Assembly: GCA_963794415.1 (NCBI GenBank)
Contig: CAWCDI010000002.1
Coordinates: 62,001-126,000, forward strand
Length of the DNA: 64,000 nt
DNA from: CAVPTL01 sp963794415
GTDB taxonomy: Bacteria; Actinomycetota; Thermoleophilia; Gaiellales; JAICJC01
Reading direction: 5' to 3'
Position numbers and translations under genes: made by a program. The stretch's first letter is position 1; every line of letters starts with the position of its first letter. Below, piece by piece: positions 17,991 through 28,483 of the stretch. The notes beneath the pieces were generated by a model that was not told the origin of the DNA, did no database searches, and saw only the letters and a list, made by a program, of their open reading frames with translations.

Positions 17991-18025
17991 CGTGAATAAA
18001 CGGTGCCTGGCACCGTTTATTCACG
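17991..18025. repeat. GGTGCCTGGCACC palindrome, copy 3 (perfect 17-nt arms)
   Basis: Arms of 17 nt pair perfectly around T18008. The outer arm is GTGAATAAAC/GTTTATTCAC, where copy 1 has GTGAATAGAC/GTCTATTCAC: the difference is matched on both sides, so pairing is kept. It lies after the purE stop (17975-17977), and the stop of the short minus-strand gene (18021) lies in its right arm. Confidence 0.9.
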
Positions 18026-18380
18026 TCGCCCGACACGAAGCCACGTCGGACACCCGTAGCTGCGAACCAGCCACCATCAGCTGCACGCTCACCTGCTCTC
18101 GCGCCTCTGACACGAACTCGAGGCCCAGGCCGGAACGCATCCAACCACGGCCTCCCACGGGCGTCCACTGGTTACGTCCACCCAGTTCCCAGGAAGGCGC
18201 CGACAGATCGAGCATCACCACCTCGTCGCGATTCTCCTCCGCCACCACGAGGGTGCGGCCGCCGTCGTACTCGAGAACAAACGCGCTTGACCGAAACGTC
18301 GGGTCGAGGTCGAAAACGCGCCTCAGGACCCCCCGGTCGATGCAGAGGCGCTGGAGCTCGAGATGAGTGAACCGGGCCAC
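18021..18380 (-). CDS. Hypothetical protein
   Basis: A 119-residue frame starts at GTG 18380 and ends in the palindromic repeat. I do not recognise it. Its composition (beta-strand-like alternation in RSSAFVLEYDGGRTLVVAEENRDEVVMLDL, and few long runs of Arg/Ala) is unlike the shadow frames of this GC-rich window, and no longer gene opposes it, which argues that it is real. The frame stays open far upstream across purB, but that extension has shadow-like composition. No ribosome site is obvious and no membrane segment or signal peptide is present. It points away from purB. Confidence 0.5.
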   Translation of the reverse strand: MARFTHLELQRLCIDRGVLRRVFDLDPTFRSSAFVLEYDGGRTLVVAEENRDEVVMLDLSAPSWELGGRNQWTPVGGRGWMRSGLGLEFVSEAREQVSVQLMVAGSQLRVSDVASCRAT

Positions 18381-18417
18381 GGCGCTTCCAGCATACGTGC
18401 AGCCGTCCAGCCCGGTT

Positions 18418-18452
18418 GGTGAATAACCGGTGCCTGGCACCGTCCATTCACC
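18418..18452. repeat. GGTGCCTGGCACC palindrome, copy 4 (two mismatches)
   Basis: 17-nt arms surround T18435 with two unpaired positions next to the core (CCGG on the left against CGTC on the right). It lies upstream of purB and upstream of the short minus-strand gene, so unlike the other copies it is not at a clear 3' end. Confidence 0.8.
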
Positions 18453-18545
18453 GCTCCAGCCTGGCCCATCGTCGAGCGACGGCAGCCCCGGTTGATAAAC
18501 TGACGGCCTGTCCGTCCGACCTCCTCGAAAGGCAGCGCCGCCGGC

Positions 18546-19857
18546 TTGATCTCCCGCTATACCCGCCCCGCGATGGGTGCCGTCTGGTCGGACGAGCGCA
18601 AGTTCCAGCGGTGGCTGGATGTGGAGATCGCAGCCATGGCCGGCTGGGCCGAGCTCGGCGTCGTGCCCCATGCGGCCGTTCAGGCCGTGCGCGAGCGCGC
18701 CCACGTTGATGTGCCGCGCATCCTCGAGATCGAGGATCGCACCCACCACGACGTCCTCGCCTTCACCGAGTCCATCGCCGAGCAGGTGAACGACCCCGAG
18801 CACGCGCGCTGGTTCCACTACGGCCTCACCTCGTCGGACATCGGCGACACGGCCCTCGGCCTGCAGATGCGCGACGCCGGCGAGCTCATCATCGAGGGGA
18901 TCACCGCCGTCGAGCGCGCCGCCCTCACCCGCGCCGAGGAGTTCCGCAACACCCCGATGATCGGCCGCACCCACGGCGTGCACGCCGAGCCCACCACCTT
19001 CGGCCTGAAGCTGCTCGGCTGGGTCACCGAGCTGCGCCGCCAGCGCGAGCGCCTGCAGACCGCCTTCGACGGCGTCGCCGTCGGCAAGCTCTCCGGCGCA
19101 GTGGGCGCCTACGCCAACACCGATCCGCGCGTGGAGGAGTACGCCCTCGAGGAGCTTGGCCTGCGCCGCGAGGACGTCGCCACCCAGGTGATCCCGCGCG
19201 ACCGCCACGCCGCCCTCCTTGCCGCCATCGCCGGTGCCGGCGCGAGCCTCGAGCGCTATGCCCTCGAGATCCGCCACCTGCAGCGCACCGAGGTGCGCGA
19301 GGCGCGCGAGCCGTTCGCCAAGGGCCAGAAGGGCTCGTCGGCCATGCCGCACAAGCAGAACCCCATCGTCTGCGAACGCATCTGCGGCCTCGCCCGCATC
19401 CTCCGTGCAAACGCCGTTGTCGGCTTCGAGGACGTGGCCCTCTGGCACGAGCGCGACATCTCCCACTCCTCCGCCGAGCGCGTCGTCCTGCCCGACTCCA
19501 CCATCACGCTCGACTACATGCTGGAGAAGACCCGCTGGCTCATCGAGGGCCTGGTCGCCTTCCCGGACCGCATGCTCAAGAACCTCGAGGACTCCCACGG
19601 GCTGGTGTTCTCGGGCCGGGTGCTGCTGCAGCTGGTCGAGTCGGGCCTCTCCCGCGAGGCCGCCTACGAGATCGTCCAGCGAAACGCCCTCGCGGCCTGG
19701 GACAACGGCACCGCGCTCCGCGACCTGCTCGAGGCCGACCCCGATGCCATGGCGGCCCTCGGCCCCGACGCGCTGGACGCCGCATTCGACCTGGACTCGT
19801 TCCTGAGCCACGTCGACGAGATCTTCGATCGCACACTCACGACCCTCGAGGTGACGC

Positions 19858-19865
<8 letters not shown>
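18546..19865 (+). CDS. purB: Adenylosuccinate lyase
   Basis: The 439-residue protein is a normal-length member of the fumarase/aspartase superfamily: the N-terminus ISRYTRPAMGAVWSDERKF is typical of bacterial PurB, HGLTSSDIGDTA-type residues (HYGLTSSDI) and TMIGRTHGVHAEPTTFG-like residues surround the catalytic His, and the superfamily signature GSSAMPHKQNP supplies the catalytic Ser loop. It cleaves SAICAR to AICAR and adenylosuccinate to AMP. The start is TTG 18546, chosen because it gives the standard N-terminus. The stop overlaps the purC start by 8 nt. This gene has no frame disruption, unlike the genes that follow. Confidence 0.95.
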
Positions 19866-20772
<907 letters not shown>

Positions 20773-20776
<4 letters not shown>

Positions 20777-21025
20777 AGGTCACCGTCACCGTGCGGCCGC
20801 GCGACGGCATCCTCGATCCGCAGGGCGAGACGCTTCGGCGGTCGCTCGCCGGGCTCGGGTACCCCGCCTGCGGCGGTGCGTGCCGGCAAGGTGTTCGACC
20901 TCGAGCTCGACACGGACGACCCCGCCGAGGCCCACCGCCTGGCCGAGGAGATCGCCGACCGGGTGCTCGCAAACCCGCTGATCGAGCAGTTCGAGATCGA
21001 GAGCCCCGCCGGGGCCGCCGCGTGA
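20773..21025 (+). CDS. purS: FGAM synthase subunit PurS, one apparent +1 insertion
   Basis: The frame starts at GTG 20773 (VTVTVRPRDGILDPQGETL) and continues after an extra base within 20865-20878 as VRAGKVFDLELDTDDPAEA. Without that base it encodes about 83 residues, the normal PurS length. PurS is a small beta-alpha-beta protein that bridges PurQ and PurL in the FGAM synthase complex of Gram-positive bacteria. Its ends overlap purC and purQ by 4 nt each (GTGA), which fits coupled translation of the three subunits. Confidence 0.8.
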
Positions 21026-21729
21026 GCGAACGGGTCGGCATCGTCACGTTCCCCGGTGCCTGCGACGACCGCGATGCCGCCCGCGCGGTCGAGCTGATGG
21101 GCGCCGAGCCGGTGGTGCTCTGGCACGCCGACGACGACCTCAAGGGCGTCGATGCGGTGCATGATCCCCGGCGGGTTCTCCTACGGCGACTACCTGCGCC
21201 CGGGCGCGATCGCCGCGCTCTCGCCGGTGATGTCGGCCGTCTCGCCGCCACGCCGCCGACGGCGGCCGGGTGCTGGGCATCTGCAACGGGTTCCAGGTGC
21301 TGACCGAGGCCCACCTGCTGCCGGGCGCGCTTCGGCCCAACTCCGACGCTGCGGTTTCGCTGCCACGACGTGCACCTGCGCGTCGAGCGGGAGTCGGCGT
21401 GGCTTCCCGGCGTCGCGGCCGGCGACGCCATCACGATCCCGATGAAGCACCACGACGGCTGCTTCTTCGCCTCGCCCGAGGACGTGCGCGCCATGGAGGA
21501 CGCGCGGCCAGGTGCTGCTGCGCTACGAGCCCAACCCCAACGGATCGGTCGACGCGATCGCCGCGGTCACCAACGCCGCGCGGAAACGTCGCCGGGCTGA
21601 TGCCGCATCCCGAGCACGCGGTCGACGCGCTGCTGGGCTCGACCGACGGCCGGATCCTGCTCGCCGGGCTGCTGGGACGATCGGGCGTCGCTGCCGAGGT
21701 CGCTACGATGGACGCGGAGTCGCGCGTGA
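21022..21729 (+). CDS. purQ: FGAM synthase subunit PurQ (glutaminase), five or six apparent +1 insertions
   Basis: Starting at GTG 21022 (VGIVTFPGACDDRDAARAV), the product is recovered by dropping one base at about 21160, 21248, 21345-21349, 21508 and 21584. This restores MIPGGFSYGDYLRPG, LGICNGFQVLTEA with the nucleophile Cys of the class I glutaminase triad, and GLMPHPEHAVD with the His of the triad. PurQ supplies ammonia to PurL. After the fifth correction the frame has no stop before purL. One more inserted base before 21727 would place TGA at 21727-21729 in a GTGA overlap with purL, matching the neighbouring junctions and giving about 233 residues. A true purQ-purL fusion is the alternative, and the end given here assumes the overlap. 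Confidence 0.7.
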
Positions 21730-23904
21730 ACGCCGTCACGCCACAGCCGCTGCACCGCAGCCTCGGTCTCACCGACGGCGAGCTCGAGCGCAATCCAGGA
21801 GCTGCTCGGGCGCGATCCCAACGACTTCGAGCTGGCGGTGTTCTCGCTGCTCTGGAGCGAGCACTGCGGCTACAAGCACTCCAAGCTGCTGCTGAAGCGC
21901 CTGCCGACCGACGGCGAGGCAGTGCTGCAGGGCCCGGGCGAGAACGCCGGCGTGATCGCCGCCGGCGACGGCCTCGGCGTCGCGCTCAAGGTGGAGAGCC
22001 ACAACCACCCGTCGGCGGTGGAGCCGTTCCAGGGCGCGGCGACGGGCGTCGGCGGCATCCTGCGCGACATCTTCGCCATGGGCGCGCGGCCCATCGCGAT
22101 CCTCGATTCGCTGCGCTTCGGCGAGCTCGACGCGCCCAACCAGACGCGCCTCTTCCAGGGCGTGGTGACGGGCGTCGGGCCACTACGGCAACTGCGTGGG
22201 CGTCGCCAACGTCGGCGGCGAGGTGATGTTCGAGCGCGCCGTACGAGCAGCAACTGCCTGGTGAACGCGATGTGCGTGGGCGTGCTGCCGGTGGAGCGCA
22301 TCCAGTCGGCCGCCGCCGCCGGAGCCGGCAACCTGGTGGTGCTCTACGGCGCGCGCACCGGCCGCGACGGCATCGGCGGGGCCAGCGTCCTTGCCTCGCA
22401 GGGGTTCGACGAGGGCTCCGGCGCCAAGCGCCCCTCGGTGCAGGTCGGCGACCCGTTCGCCGGCAAGAAGCTGATCGAGTGCACGCTCGCGCTGCTGGAT
22501 GCGCAGCTCGTGGTCTCGCTGCAGGATCTGGGCGCGGCGGGGCTCGCGTCGTCCACGGCCGAGATGGCGTCGTCCGGCGGCGTCGGGCTCGACATCGACC
22601 TGGGCAAGGTGCCGCTGCGCGAGGCCGACATGGAGCCGTTCGAGATCATGATCTCGGAGTCGCAGGAGCGCATGGCGGCCATCGTCACGCCCGAGCCGGG
22701 TGGCACGAGGTCGTGGCGCTCTGCGCGCACTGGGACATCGACGCGACCGTGATCGGCGAGGTCACCGACCGCGGCAAGCTGCGCTGCTTCCTGCACGGCG
22801 CCGAGGTGGGCGACATCCCCGTCTCGACGCTGGTGGAGGACTGCCCCCGCTACGTGCTCGCGCCCGAGCGTCCCGCGCGGCTGCGCGACGAGCCCATCGA
22901 TCCGCCGCCGCCGCTCGAGCGATCCCACTGCCGACCTGCGAGCGCTGCTGGGCTCGCCCAACATCGCGAGCCGCCGCTGGATCACGCGCCAGTACGACCA
23001 GCTGGTGGGCTCGGGCACGGTCATCCGGCCCGGCGGCGACGCGGGCGTCGTGCGGCTCACGCCGTCCAACCGCGCGATCGCGATCTCGCTCGACGGCAAC
23101 GGCCGGCGCACCTGGCTCGACCCGCGGCGCGGCGGTGCAAGCGCGGTGTGCGAGGCCGCGCGAAACGTCGCCTGCACGGGCGCGCGCCCGGCAGCGGTCA
23201 CCAACTGCCTCAACTTCGGAAACCCCGAGACTCCCGAGGTCGCCTACGAGCTGGGCGAGGCCATCGAGGGCATGTCGCTGGCCTGCGAGGCGCTCGGCCT
23301 GCCGGTGGTCTCCGGCAACGTCTCGCTCTACAACGAGCACATGAGCAAGCCGATCTACCCCACGCCCGTGGTCGGCGTGGTCGGGCTGCTCGAGGACGCC
23401 TCGCTGGCGGTCTCTGCCGGCTTCAAGAACGAGGGCGACCAGGTGTTCCTGGCAGGGCTCGGGCCGGCCGCGATCGACGGATCCGAGTACCAGAAGGTGG
23501 TGCTCGGGAAGGTCGAGGGCCGCATCCCCGATCCCGACCTCGAGAACGAGGCGTGGCTGCACGAGTTCCTGGCAAGCGCCGCCGAGGCGCGGCTGCTGGC
23601 AAGCGCGCATGACGTGTCCGACGGCGGACTTGCGGTGTGCGTCGCCGAGTCGGCCATCGCCGGGGGCATCGGCGTCACCGTCGAGGCCGAGGAGCTCTTC
23701 GCCGAGGGCGAGGGCCGCGTGGTGATCTCGGTCTCGCCCGAGCTCGCGCCGGCGCTCCTCGACATCGCCGGCGACCTGCCGATCCAGCCGCTCGGCACCG
23801 TTGGTGGCGACCAGATCCACATCGGTCAGGCACACTTGAGCTTGCACGACGCAACCGAGATTCACGCTTCGGCAATTCCCCACGCGATGGGAGACACTGA
23901 GTAG
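21726..23904 (+). CDS. purL: FGAM synthase subunit PurL, broken by seven apparent +1 insertions
   Basis: From GTG 21726 (or ATG 21708), removal of single bases at about 21792, 22180, 22241, 22248, 22696, 22700 and 22923 gives about 723 residues, the normal length of the small PurL. Visible motifs: LWSEHCGYKHSK, the ATP/FGAR loop KVESHNHPSAVEPFQGAATG, HYGNCVGVANVGGE, SLQDLGAAGLASSTAEM, and from 23005 an intact C-terminal half containing TNCLNFGNPE and HDVSDGGLAV. PurL uses ammonia from PurQ to convert FGAR to FGAM. The final third (23005-23904) has no disruption. It ends 2 nt before purF. Confidence 0.8.
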
Positions 23905-23906
23905 GC

Positions 23907-25322
23907 ATGTGTGGCGTCTTTGGCATCTATGACCCCGTCGGCAGCCCCGACCGCGACGTGGCGCGCCTGACCTTCTTCGGCCTCTACGCGCTGCAGCACC
24001 GGGGCCAGGAGTCGGCCGGCATCGCGGTGAGCGACGGCGCCCGCGTGACGGCCATGAAGGACATGGGCCTGGTCTCGCAGGTGTTCGACGAGCCCAAGCT
24101 CTCGGGCCTGCCCGGGCGCATGGCCATCGGCCACGCGCGCTACTCCACCACGGGCTCGACCGTGTGGCAGAACGCCCAGCCGGTGGTGCGCCACGGCCAC
24201 GGCCACACCATCGCGCTCGGCCACAACGGCAACCTCACCAACACCACGCAGCTCCGCGACGAGCTGCAGGCCGAGGGCGTGCGGCTGCACTCGAGCTCCG
24301 ACACCGAGGCGATCGCCGCGCTCATCGCACAGCACCCCTCCGACGATCTGGAGGAGTCCATCGCCGCCACCATGAACCGCATCGAGGGCGCGTTCGCGGC
24401 AGTCGTCCTCACCGAGAACGCGGTGGCGGGCTTCCGCGACCCTGACGGCATCCGGCCGCTGGTTGTGGGCCGGCTGGACGACGCCTACGTGCTGGCCTCC
24501 GAGACGTGCGCGCTCGACCTGATCGGCGCGACGCTCGACCGCGAGCTCGGCCCCGGCGAGCTGGTGGTCATCGACGACAACGGCCCGCGCTACCGCCAGG
24601 CGGTCGAGCAGCGAAGCGGCGCGCTCTGCATCTTCGAGTACATCTACTTCGCGCGCCCCGACTCCACCATGCAGGGCGCGACGCTGCACGACGTGCGCCG
24701 CCGCATGGGCGAGCGGCTGGCCGCCGAGGCGCCGGTCGATGCCGACGTGGTGATCGGCGTGCCCGACTCCGGCACCCCCGCCGCGGTGGGCTTCGCGAAT
24801 GCGAGCGGCATCCCGTTCGGCGAGGGCCTGGTGAAGAACCGCTACGTCGGTCGCACCTTCATCCAGCCCGACCAGGAGCTGCGCGAGCGCGGCGTTCGGC
24901 TCAAGTTCAACGTGCTTCGCTCGGTGCTCGAGGGCAAGCGCGTGGTGGTGGTCGATGACTCCATCGTGCGCGGCTCGACCACGCGAAAGCTCGTGGCGAT
25001 GCTGTTCGAGGCCGGCGCGCTCGAGGTGCACCTACGCATCTCCTCGCCGCCGATCATCTCGCCGTGCTTCTACGGCATCGACATGGCCGACCAGAGCCAG
25101 CTGATCGCCGCGGGCCGCGACACCGAGCAGATCCGCGAGAAGCTGGGCGCCACGTCGCTCGCCTACCTGTCGCTGGACGGGCTGCAGACGGCGGCCGACC
25201 AGCCCGCGTCCAGGTTCTGCCGGGCGTGCCTCACGGGCGACTACCCGACCGAGATCCCGGCCGACGTGCGGCTTGCGAAGCTGCGGTTCGAGAACCGGCC
25301 GGTGCCGGTAGAGATCCGGTGA
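23907..25322 (+). CDS. purF: Amidophosphoribosyltransferase
   Basis: The 471-residue enzyme catalyses the committed step of purine synthesis. Cys2 (MCGVFGIYD) is the glutaminase nucleophile directly after the initiator Met, so there is no propeptide. The N-terminal Ntn domain includes ALQHRGQESAGI and GHARYSTTG. The C-terminal phosphoribosyltransferase domain has VVVVDDSIVRGSTT. Cysteines in GALCIFEYIYF, SPPIISPCFYG and FCRACLTGDYPTEI match the 4Fe-4S ligands of the Bacillus-type enzyme, so an iron-sulfur cluster is likely. It is uninterrupted and overlaps purM by 4 nt (GTGA). Confidence 0.95.
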   Translation: MCGVFGIYDPVGSPDRDVARLTFFGLYALQHRGQESAGIAVSDGARVTAMKDMGLVSQVFDEPKLSGLPGRMAIGHARYSTTGSTVWQNAQPVVRHGHGHTIALGHNGNLTNTTQLRDELQAEGVRLHSSSDTEAIAALIAQHPSDDLEESIAATMNRIEGAFAAVVLTENAVAGFRDPDGIRPLVVGRLDDAYVLASETCALDLIGATLDRELGPGELVVIDDNGPRYRQAVEQRSGALCIFEYIYFARPDSTMQGATLHDVRRRMGERLAAEAPVDADVVIGVPDSGTPAAVGFANASGIPFGEGLVKNRYVGRTFIQPDQELRERGVRLKFNVLRSVLEGKRVVVVDDSIVRGSTTRKLVAMLFEAGALEVHLRISSPPIISPCFYGIDMADQSQLIAAGRDTEQIREKLGATSLAYLSLDGLQTAADQPASRFCRACLTGDYPTEIPADVRLAKLRFENRPVPVEIR

Positions 25323-26344
25323 GCGAGCCCGCTCCGCTGACATACGCCGATGCGGGCGTGAGCCTCGAGGCGGCCGATGCGGTGGTGTCGCGCATCAAGC
25401 AGGCCGTGACCTCGACGCACTCGAGCGAGGTGATGGCCAACCACGGCGGATTCGCCGGGCTCTTCACGCCGAGCGTCGGTGACCCGCTCATCTCGGCGGG
25501 CTGCGACGGCGTCGGCACCAAGGTGCTGCTCGGGGTCGCTGCCAGGCGGCTGCACGGCCTGGGCATCGACCTGGTGGCGATGAGCGCTAACGACGTGATC
25601 ACCTCCGGCGGCCGACCCGCGTTCTTCCTGGACGTGATCACCTGCGGGCGGATCGACCCCGAGGTCATCGCCGAGCTGGTGGAGGGCATCGCCGAGGGCT
25701 GCCGGCAGGCCGGCTGCGCGCTCCTCGGTGGCGAGACCGCCGAGCACCCCGACATGATGCGGCCCGACGATCTGGATCTGGCCGGGTTCTGCGTCGCGCT
25801 CTCGGAGCGCCGCGAGCTGGTGTCGGGCTCGAGGATCGAGGTAGGCGATGCGATCATCGCGCTGCCGTCCAGCGGGCCGCACTCCAATGGGTACTCCCTC
25901 ATCCGAAAGCTCCTGGAGCGCTCGGGCACGGCGCTCGACGCGACTCCGGCCGAGCTTGGCGGCGCATCGGTGGCCGAGGCGCTGCTGGAGCCCACCCGGA
26001 TCTATGCGAAGCCGGTGCACGAGCTGGTGCGCACGGTGGACGTGCGCGGGATGGCGCACATCACCGGCGGCGGGCTCCTCGGAAACCTCGTGCGGCAGTT
26101 CCCCGACGGGCTGGGTGCGCGCATCAACCTGGACTCGTGGAAGCGGCCGGCGGTGTTCGACTGGCTCGCGAGCCTGGGCGTCGAGGAGGACGAGATGCGG
26201 CGCGTGTTCAACCTGGGCGTGGGGTACATCGCGGTGGTCGAGCAGGCGTCGGTGGGCGCAGCGCTCACCGCGCTGGCGCGCGGAGGGTGTCCCGGCTGGC
26301 CGGCCGGCGAGGTCACGGCGGTTCCGGGAGTGGAGCTGCGCTGA
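25319..26344 (+). CDS. purM: Phosphoribosylformylglycinamidine cyclo-ligase (AIR synthetase)
   Basis: The 341-residue protein starts at GTG 25319 inside the purF stop and has the PurM order: TYADAGVSLEAADAVVSRIK, the ATP loop with ISAGCDGVGTKVLLG, MSANDVITSGGRPAFFLD, ALLGGETAEHPDMM and the C-terminal MAHITGGGLLGNLVRQFP. It closes the imidazole ring of FGAM to AIR with ATP. Sequence and length are normal, with no interruption. Confidence 0.95.
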   Translation: MSEPAPLTYADAGVSLEAADAVVSRIKQAVTSTHSSEVMANHGGFAGLFTPSVGDPLISAGCDGVGTKVLLGVAARRLHGLGIDLVAMSANDVITSGGRPAFFLDVITCGRIDPEVIAELVEGIAEGCRQAGCALLGGETAEHPDMMRPDDLDLAGFCVALSERRELVSGSRIEVGDAIIALPSSGPHSNGYSLIRKLLERSGTALDATPAELGGASVAEALLEPTRIYAKPVHELVRTVDVRGMAHITGGGLLGNLVRQFPDGLGARINLDSWKRPAVFDWLASLGVEEDEMRRVFNLGVGYIAVVEQASVGAALTALARGGCPGWPAGEVTAVPGVELR

Positions 26345-26868
26345 AGACCGGCGTCCTGATCTCGGGCAACGGCACCAATCTGCAAGCACTGATCGACGCC
26401 GGAGATATCGAGATCACCTGCGTGGTCTCGAGCCGCGCCGGAGTGCCGGGAATCGTGCGGGCCGAGCGGGCGGCGATTCCCGTGATGGTGTCGGGCGACG
26501 AGGCCGAGACGGCGGCGTTCCTGGAGCGGCACGAGGTCGATCTGGTGGTGCTGGCCGGGTACATGCGGATCCTCTCGCCGGGGTTTCTCGAGCGATTCCC
26601 GCGCGGTGCGATCAACGTGCACCCGTCGCTGCTCCCCGCGTTTCCCGGGCGCACTGCGATCGCCGACGCGCTGGCCCACGGCGTGCGGGTCACCGGCGTG
26701 ACGGTGCACCGCGTGGACGAGGGCGTGGATACCGGGCCGATCCTCCTGCAGGAGGCCGTTGAGGTTCCGTATGATGTCGATTCCTTGGATCTCGAGGAGC
26801 GAATCCACCAGGTCGAGCACCGGCTGCTGGTTCAGGCGGTGCGGGACATCCGAACCCAGGAACGGTGA
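26341..26868 (+). CDS. purN: Phosphoribosylglycinamide formyltransferase (10-formyl-THF dependent)
   Basis: The product has about 175 residues, slightly short for PurN (usually 185-210). Core motifs are present: VLISGNGTNLQALIDA, GYMRILSPGFLERFP, INVHPSLLPAFPGR with the catalytic Asn and His, and VTVHRVDEGVDTGPILLQ. It transfers the formyl group of 10-formyl-THF to GAR and so consumes the product of fhs/fchA. No ATG, GTG or TTG is suitably placed; CTG at 26341 sits in a CTGA overlap with the purM stop, in the same position as the other coupled starts, and is my preferred start. The gene overlaps purH by 4 nt. Confidence 0.9.
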   Translation: MKTGVLISGNGTNLQALIDAGDIEITCVVSSRAGVPGIVRAERAAIPVMVSGDEAETAAFLERHEVDLVVLAGYMRILSPGFLERFPRGAINVHPSLLPAFPGRTAIADALAHGVRVTGVTVHRVDEGVDTGPILLQEAVEVPYDVDSLDLEERIHQVEHRLLVQAVRDIRTQER

Positions 26869-28409
26869 ACATGAAGGTCGCACGCGCACTGATCTCGGTG
26901 TCCGACAAGAACGGCCTCGGCACCTTCGCGGAGGGGCTGCACAAGCTCGGGATCGAGCTGATCTCGACGTCCGGCACCGCCGCGTTCCTGGAGGAGGCCG
27001 GGCTGCCGGTCACCCGCGTGGAGGATCTCACCGGGCAGGCAGAGCTGCTCGAGGGGCGCGTGAAGACGCTTCATCCGGTGGTGTTCGCGGGCATCCTGGC
27101 GCGACGTGACCGGGCCGACGACATGGCGTCGCTGCGGGCCCAGGGGATCGAGCCGATCGACATGGTGGTGTCCAATCTCTATCCGTTCCGGCGGGTGTCC
27201 GGCAGGCGCGGCGTGCCCGAGGCCGAGATCCTCGAGAACATCGACGTCGGCGGCCCGTCGATGGTGCGCGCTGCGGCCAAGAACCATGCGTCGGTGGCGG
27301 TGGTGACGGCACCGGAGCGCTACGGATTCATCCTCGATGAGCTCACCTCGAGCGGCGGTGCGCTCTCGGACGACACGCGGCGCGAGCTGGCCGCCGATGC
27401 GTTCTCGCACACGGCGTCGTACGATGCGGCCATCGCGGGCTGGTTCACCGACACCGAGCCGTTCCCCGACCGGCTCGTGCTGGACTACCTCAAGGTCACG
27501 GATCTGACCTACGGCGAGAACCCCCACCAGCGCGCGGCGTTCTACCGCGATGCGGGTGCGCGGCGCCACCTGCTCTCGCGCGTCGAGCAGCACGGCGGCC
27601 CGCAGCTCTCGTTCAACAACCTTGGCGACCTGCACGCGGCCCGCATCCTGGCCGCGGCGTTCCAGGTGCCGGCGGCGGTCATCATCAAACACGGGATCCC
27701 GTCGGGCGTCGCTGTTGGAGCGAGCCTCGATGAGGCGTTCGAGCTGGCGCTTGCCACCGACAAGGAGGCGGCGTTCGGCGCCGTGATCGCCGTGAACAGG
27801 CCCATCACCGCCGAGCTGGCGACGTCGATGACCGAGCGGAAGCTGGACGTGCTCTTCGCGCCCGGCTACGAGGACGGCGCGGTGGATGTGCTGGCGAAGA
27901 AGCCGAGCATCCGGATCCTCGAGGACCAGGAGCGGCGCAAGACCTCGCCGGGAGAGCGCGACATCCGCCGCGTGATCGGCGGCGTGCTGGTGCAGGATCG
28001 CGACATGGAGCTGGACGAGCGCGAGGCGATGGAGGTCGTCACCGAGACCCACCCGTCGAAGCGCCAGTGGGACGATCTGCTCTTCGCGTGGCGCATCGCG
28101 CACTTCGTCCGGTCAAACGCGATCGTGCTGGCGAAGGATCTGGCGACGGTGGGCATCGGCGCCGGCCAGGTGAGCCGGGTGGACGCGGTGCGGCTCGCGG
28201 TGGAGAAGGCCGGCGACCGCGCGAGCGGCTCGGTGATGGCCTCCGACGCGTTCTTCCCGTTCGACGACGGCCCGAAGGCGGCGTTCGCGGCGGGCGTAAC
28301 CGCGGTGATCCAGCCGGGCGGCTCGGTGCGCGACGACGAGATCATCGCGGCCTGCAATGAGGCGGGCGTCGCCATGGTGTTCACGGGTCGCCGCCACTTC
28401 GTGCACTAG
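26865..28409 (+). CDS. purH: Bifunctional AICAR formyltransferase / IMP cyclohydrolase
   Basis: The protein has 514 residues (512 if started at ATG 26871; GTG 26865 forms a GTGA overlap with purN). The N-terminal IMP cyclohydrolase domain shows ALISVSDKNGLGTFA, STSGTAAFL, GRVKTLHP and GGPSMVRAAAKNH. The C-terminal transformylase domain shows YGENPHQRAAFY and IKHGIPSGVAVG, whose Lys-His pair is catalytic (the family often reads KHxNPCG), and ends with GRRHFVH. It carries out the last two steps to IMP and uses 10-formyl-THF. It is the last purine gene, followed by a short palindromic core. Confidence 0.95.
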   Translation: MNMKVARALISVSDKNGLGTFAEGLHKLGIELISTSGTAAFLEEAGLPVTRVEDLTGQAELLEGRVKTLHPVVFAGILARRDRADDMASLRAQGIEPIDMVVSNLYPFRRVSGRRGVPEAEILENIDVGGPSMVRAAAKNHASVAVVTAPERYGFILDELTSSGGALSDDTRRELAADAFSHTASYDAAIAGWFTDTEPFPDRLVLDYLKVTDLTYGENPHQRAAFYRDAGARRHLLSRVEQHGGPQLSFNNLGDLHAARILAAAFQVPAAVIIKHGIPSGVAVGASLDEAFELALATDKEAAFGAVIAVNRPITAELATSMTERKLDVLFAPGYEDGAVDVLAKKPSIRILEDQERRKTSPGERDIRRVIGGVLVQDRDMELDEREAMEVVTETHPSKRQWDDLLFAWRIAHFVRSNAIVLAKDLATVGIGAGQVSRVDAVRLAVEKAGDRASGSVMASDAFFPFDDGPKAAFAAGVTAVIQPGGSVRDDEIIAACNEAGVAMVFTGRRHFVH

Positions 28410-28431
28410 CCGCCAGTTCAGCTCGTGGGTG

Positions 28432-28450
28432 CACGGTGCCTGGCACCGTG
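28432..28450. repeat. GGTGCCTGGCACC palindrome, short copy 5
   Basis: A perfect 9-nt arm pair (CACGGTGCC / GGCACCGTG) around T28441. The outer GAATA/TATTC part of the family is absent. It lies 22 nt after the purH stop and could end the purine transcript. Confidence 0.8.
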
Positions 28451-28483
28451 GAGACGTTGCGCTCCGATCACTCTAGGTATAGC

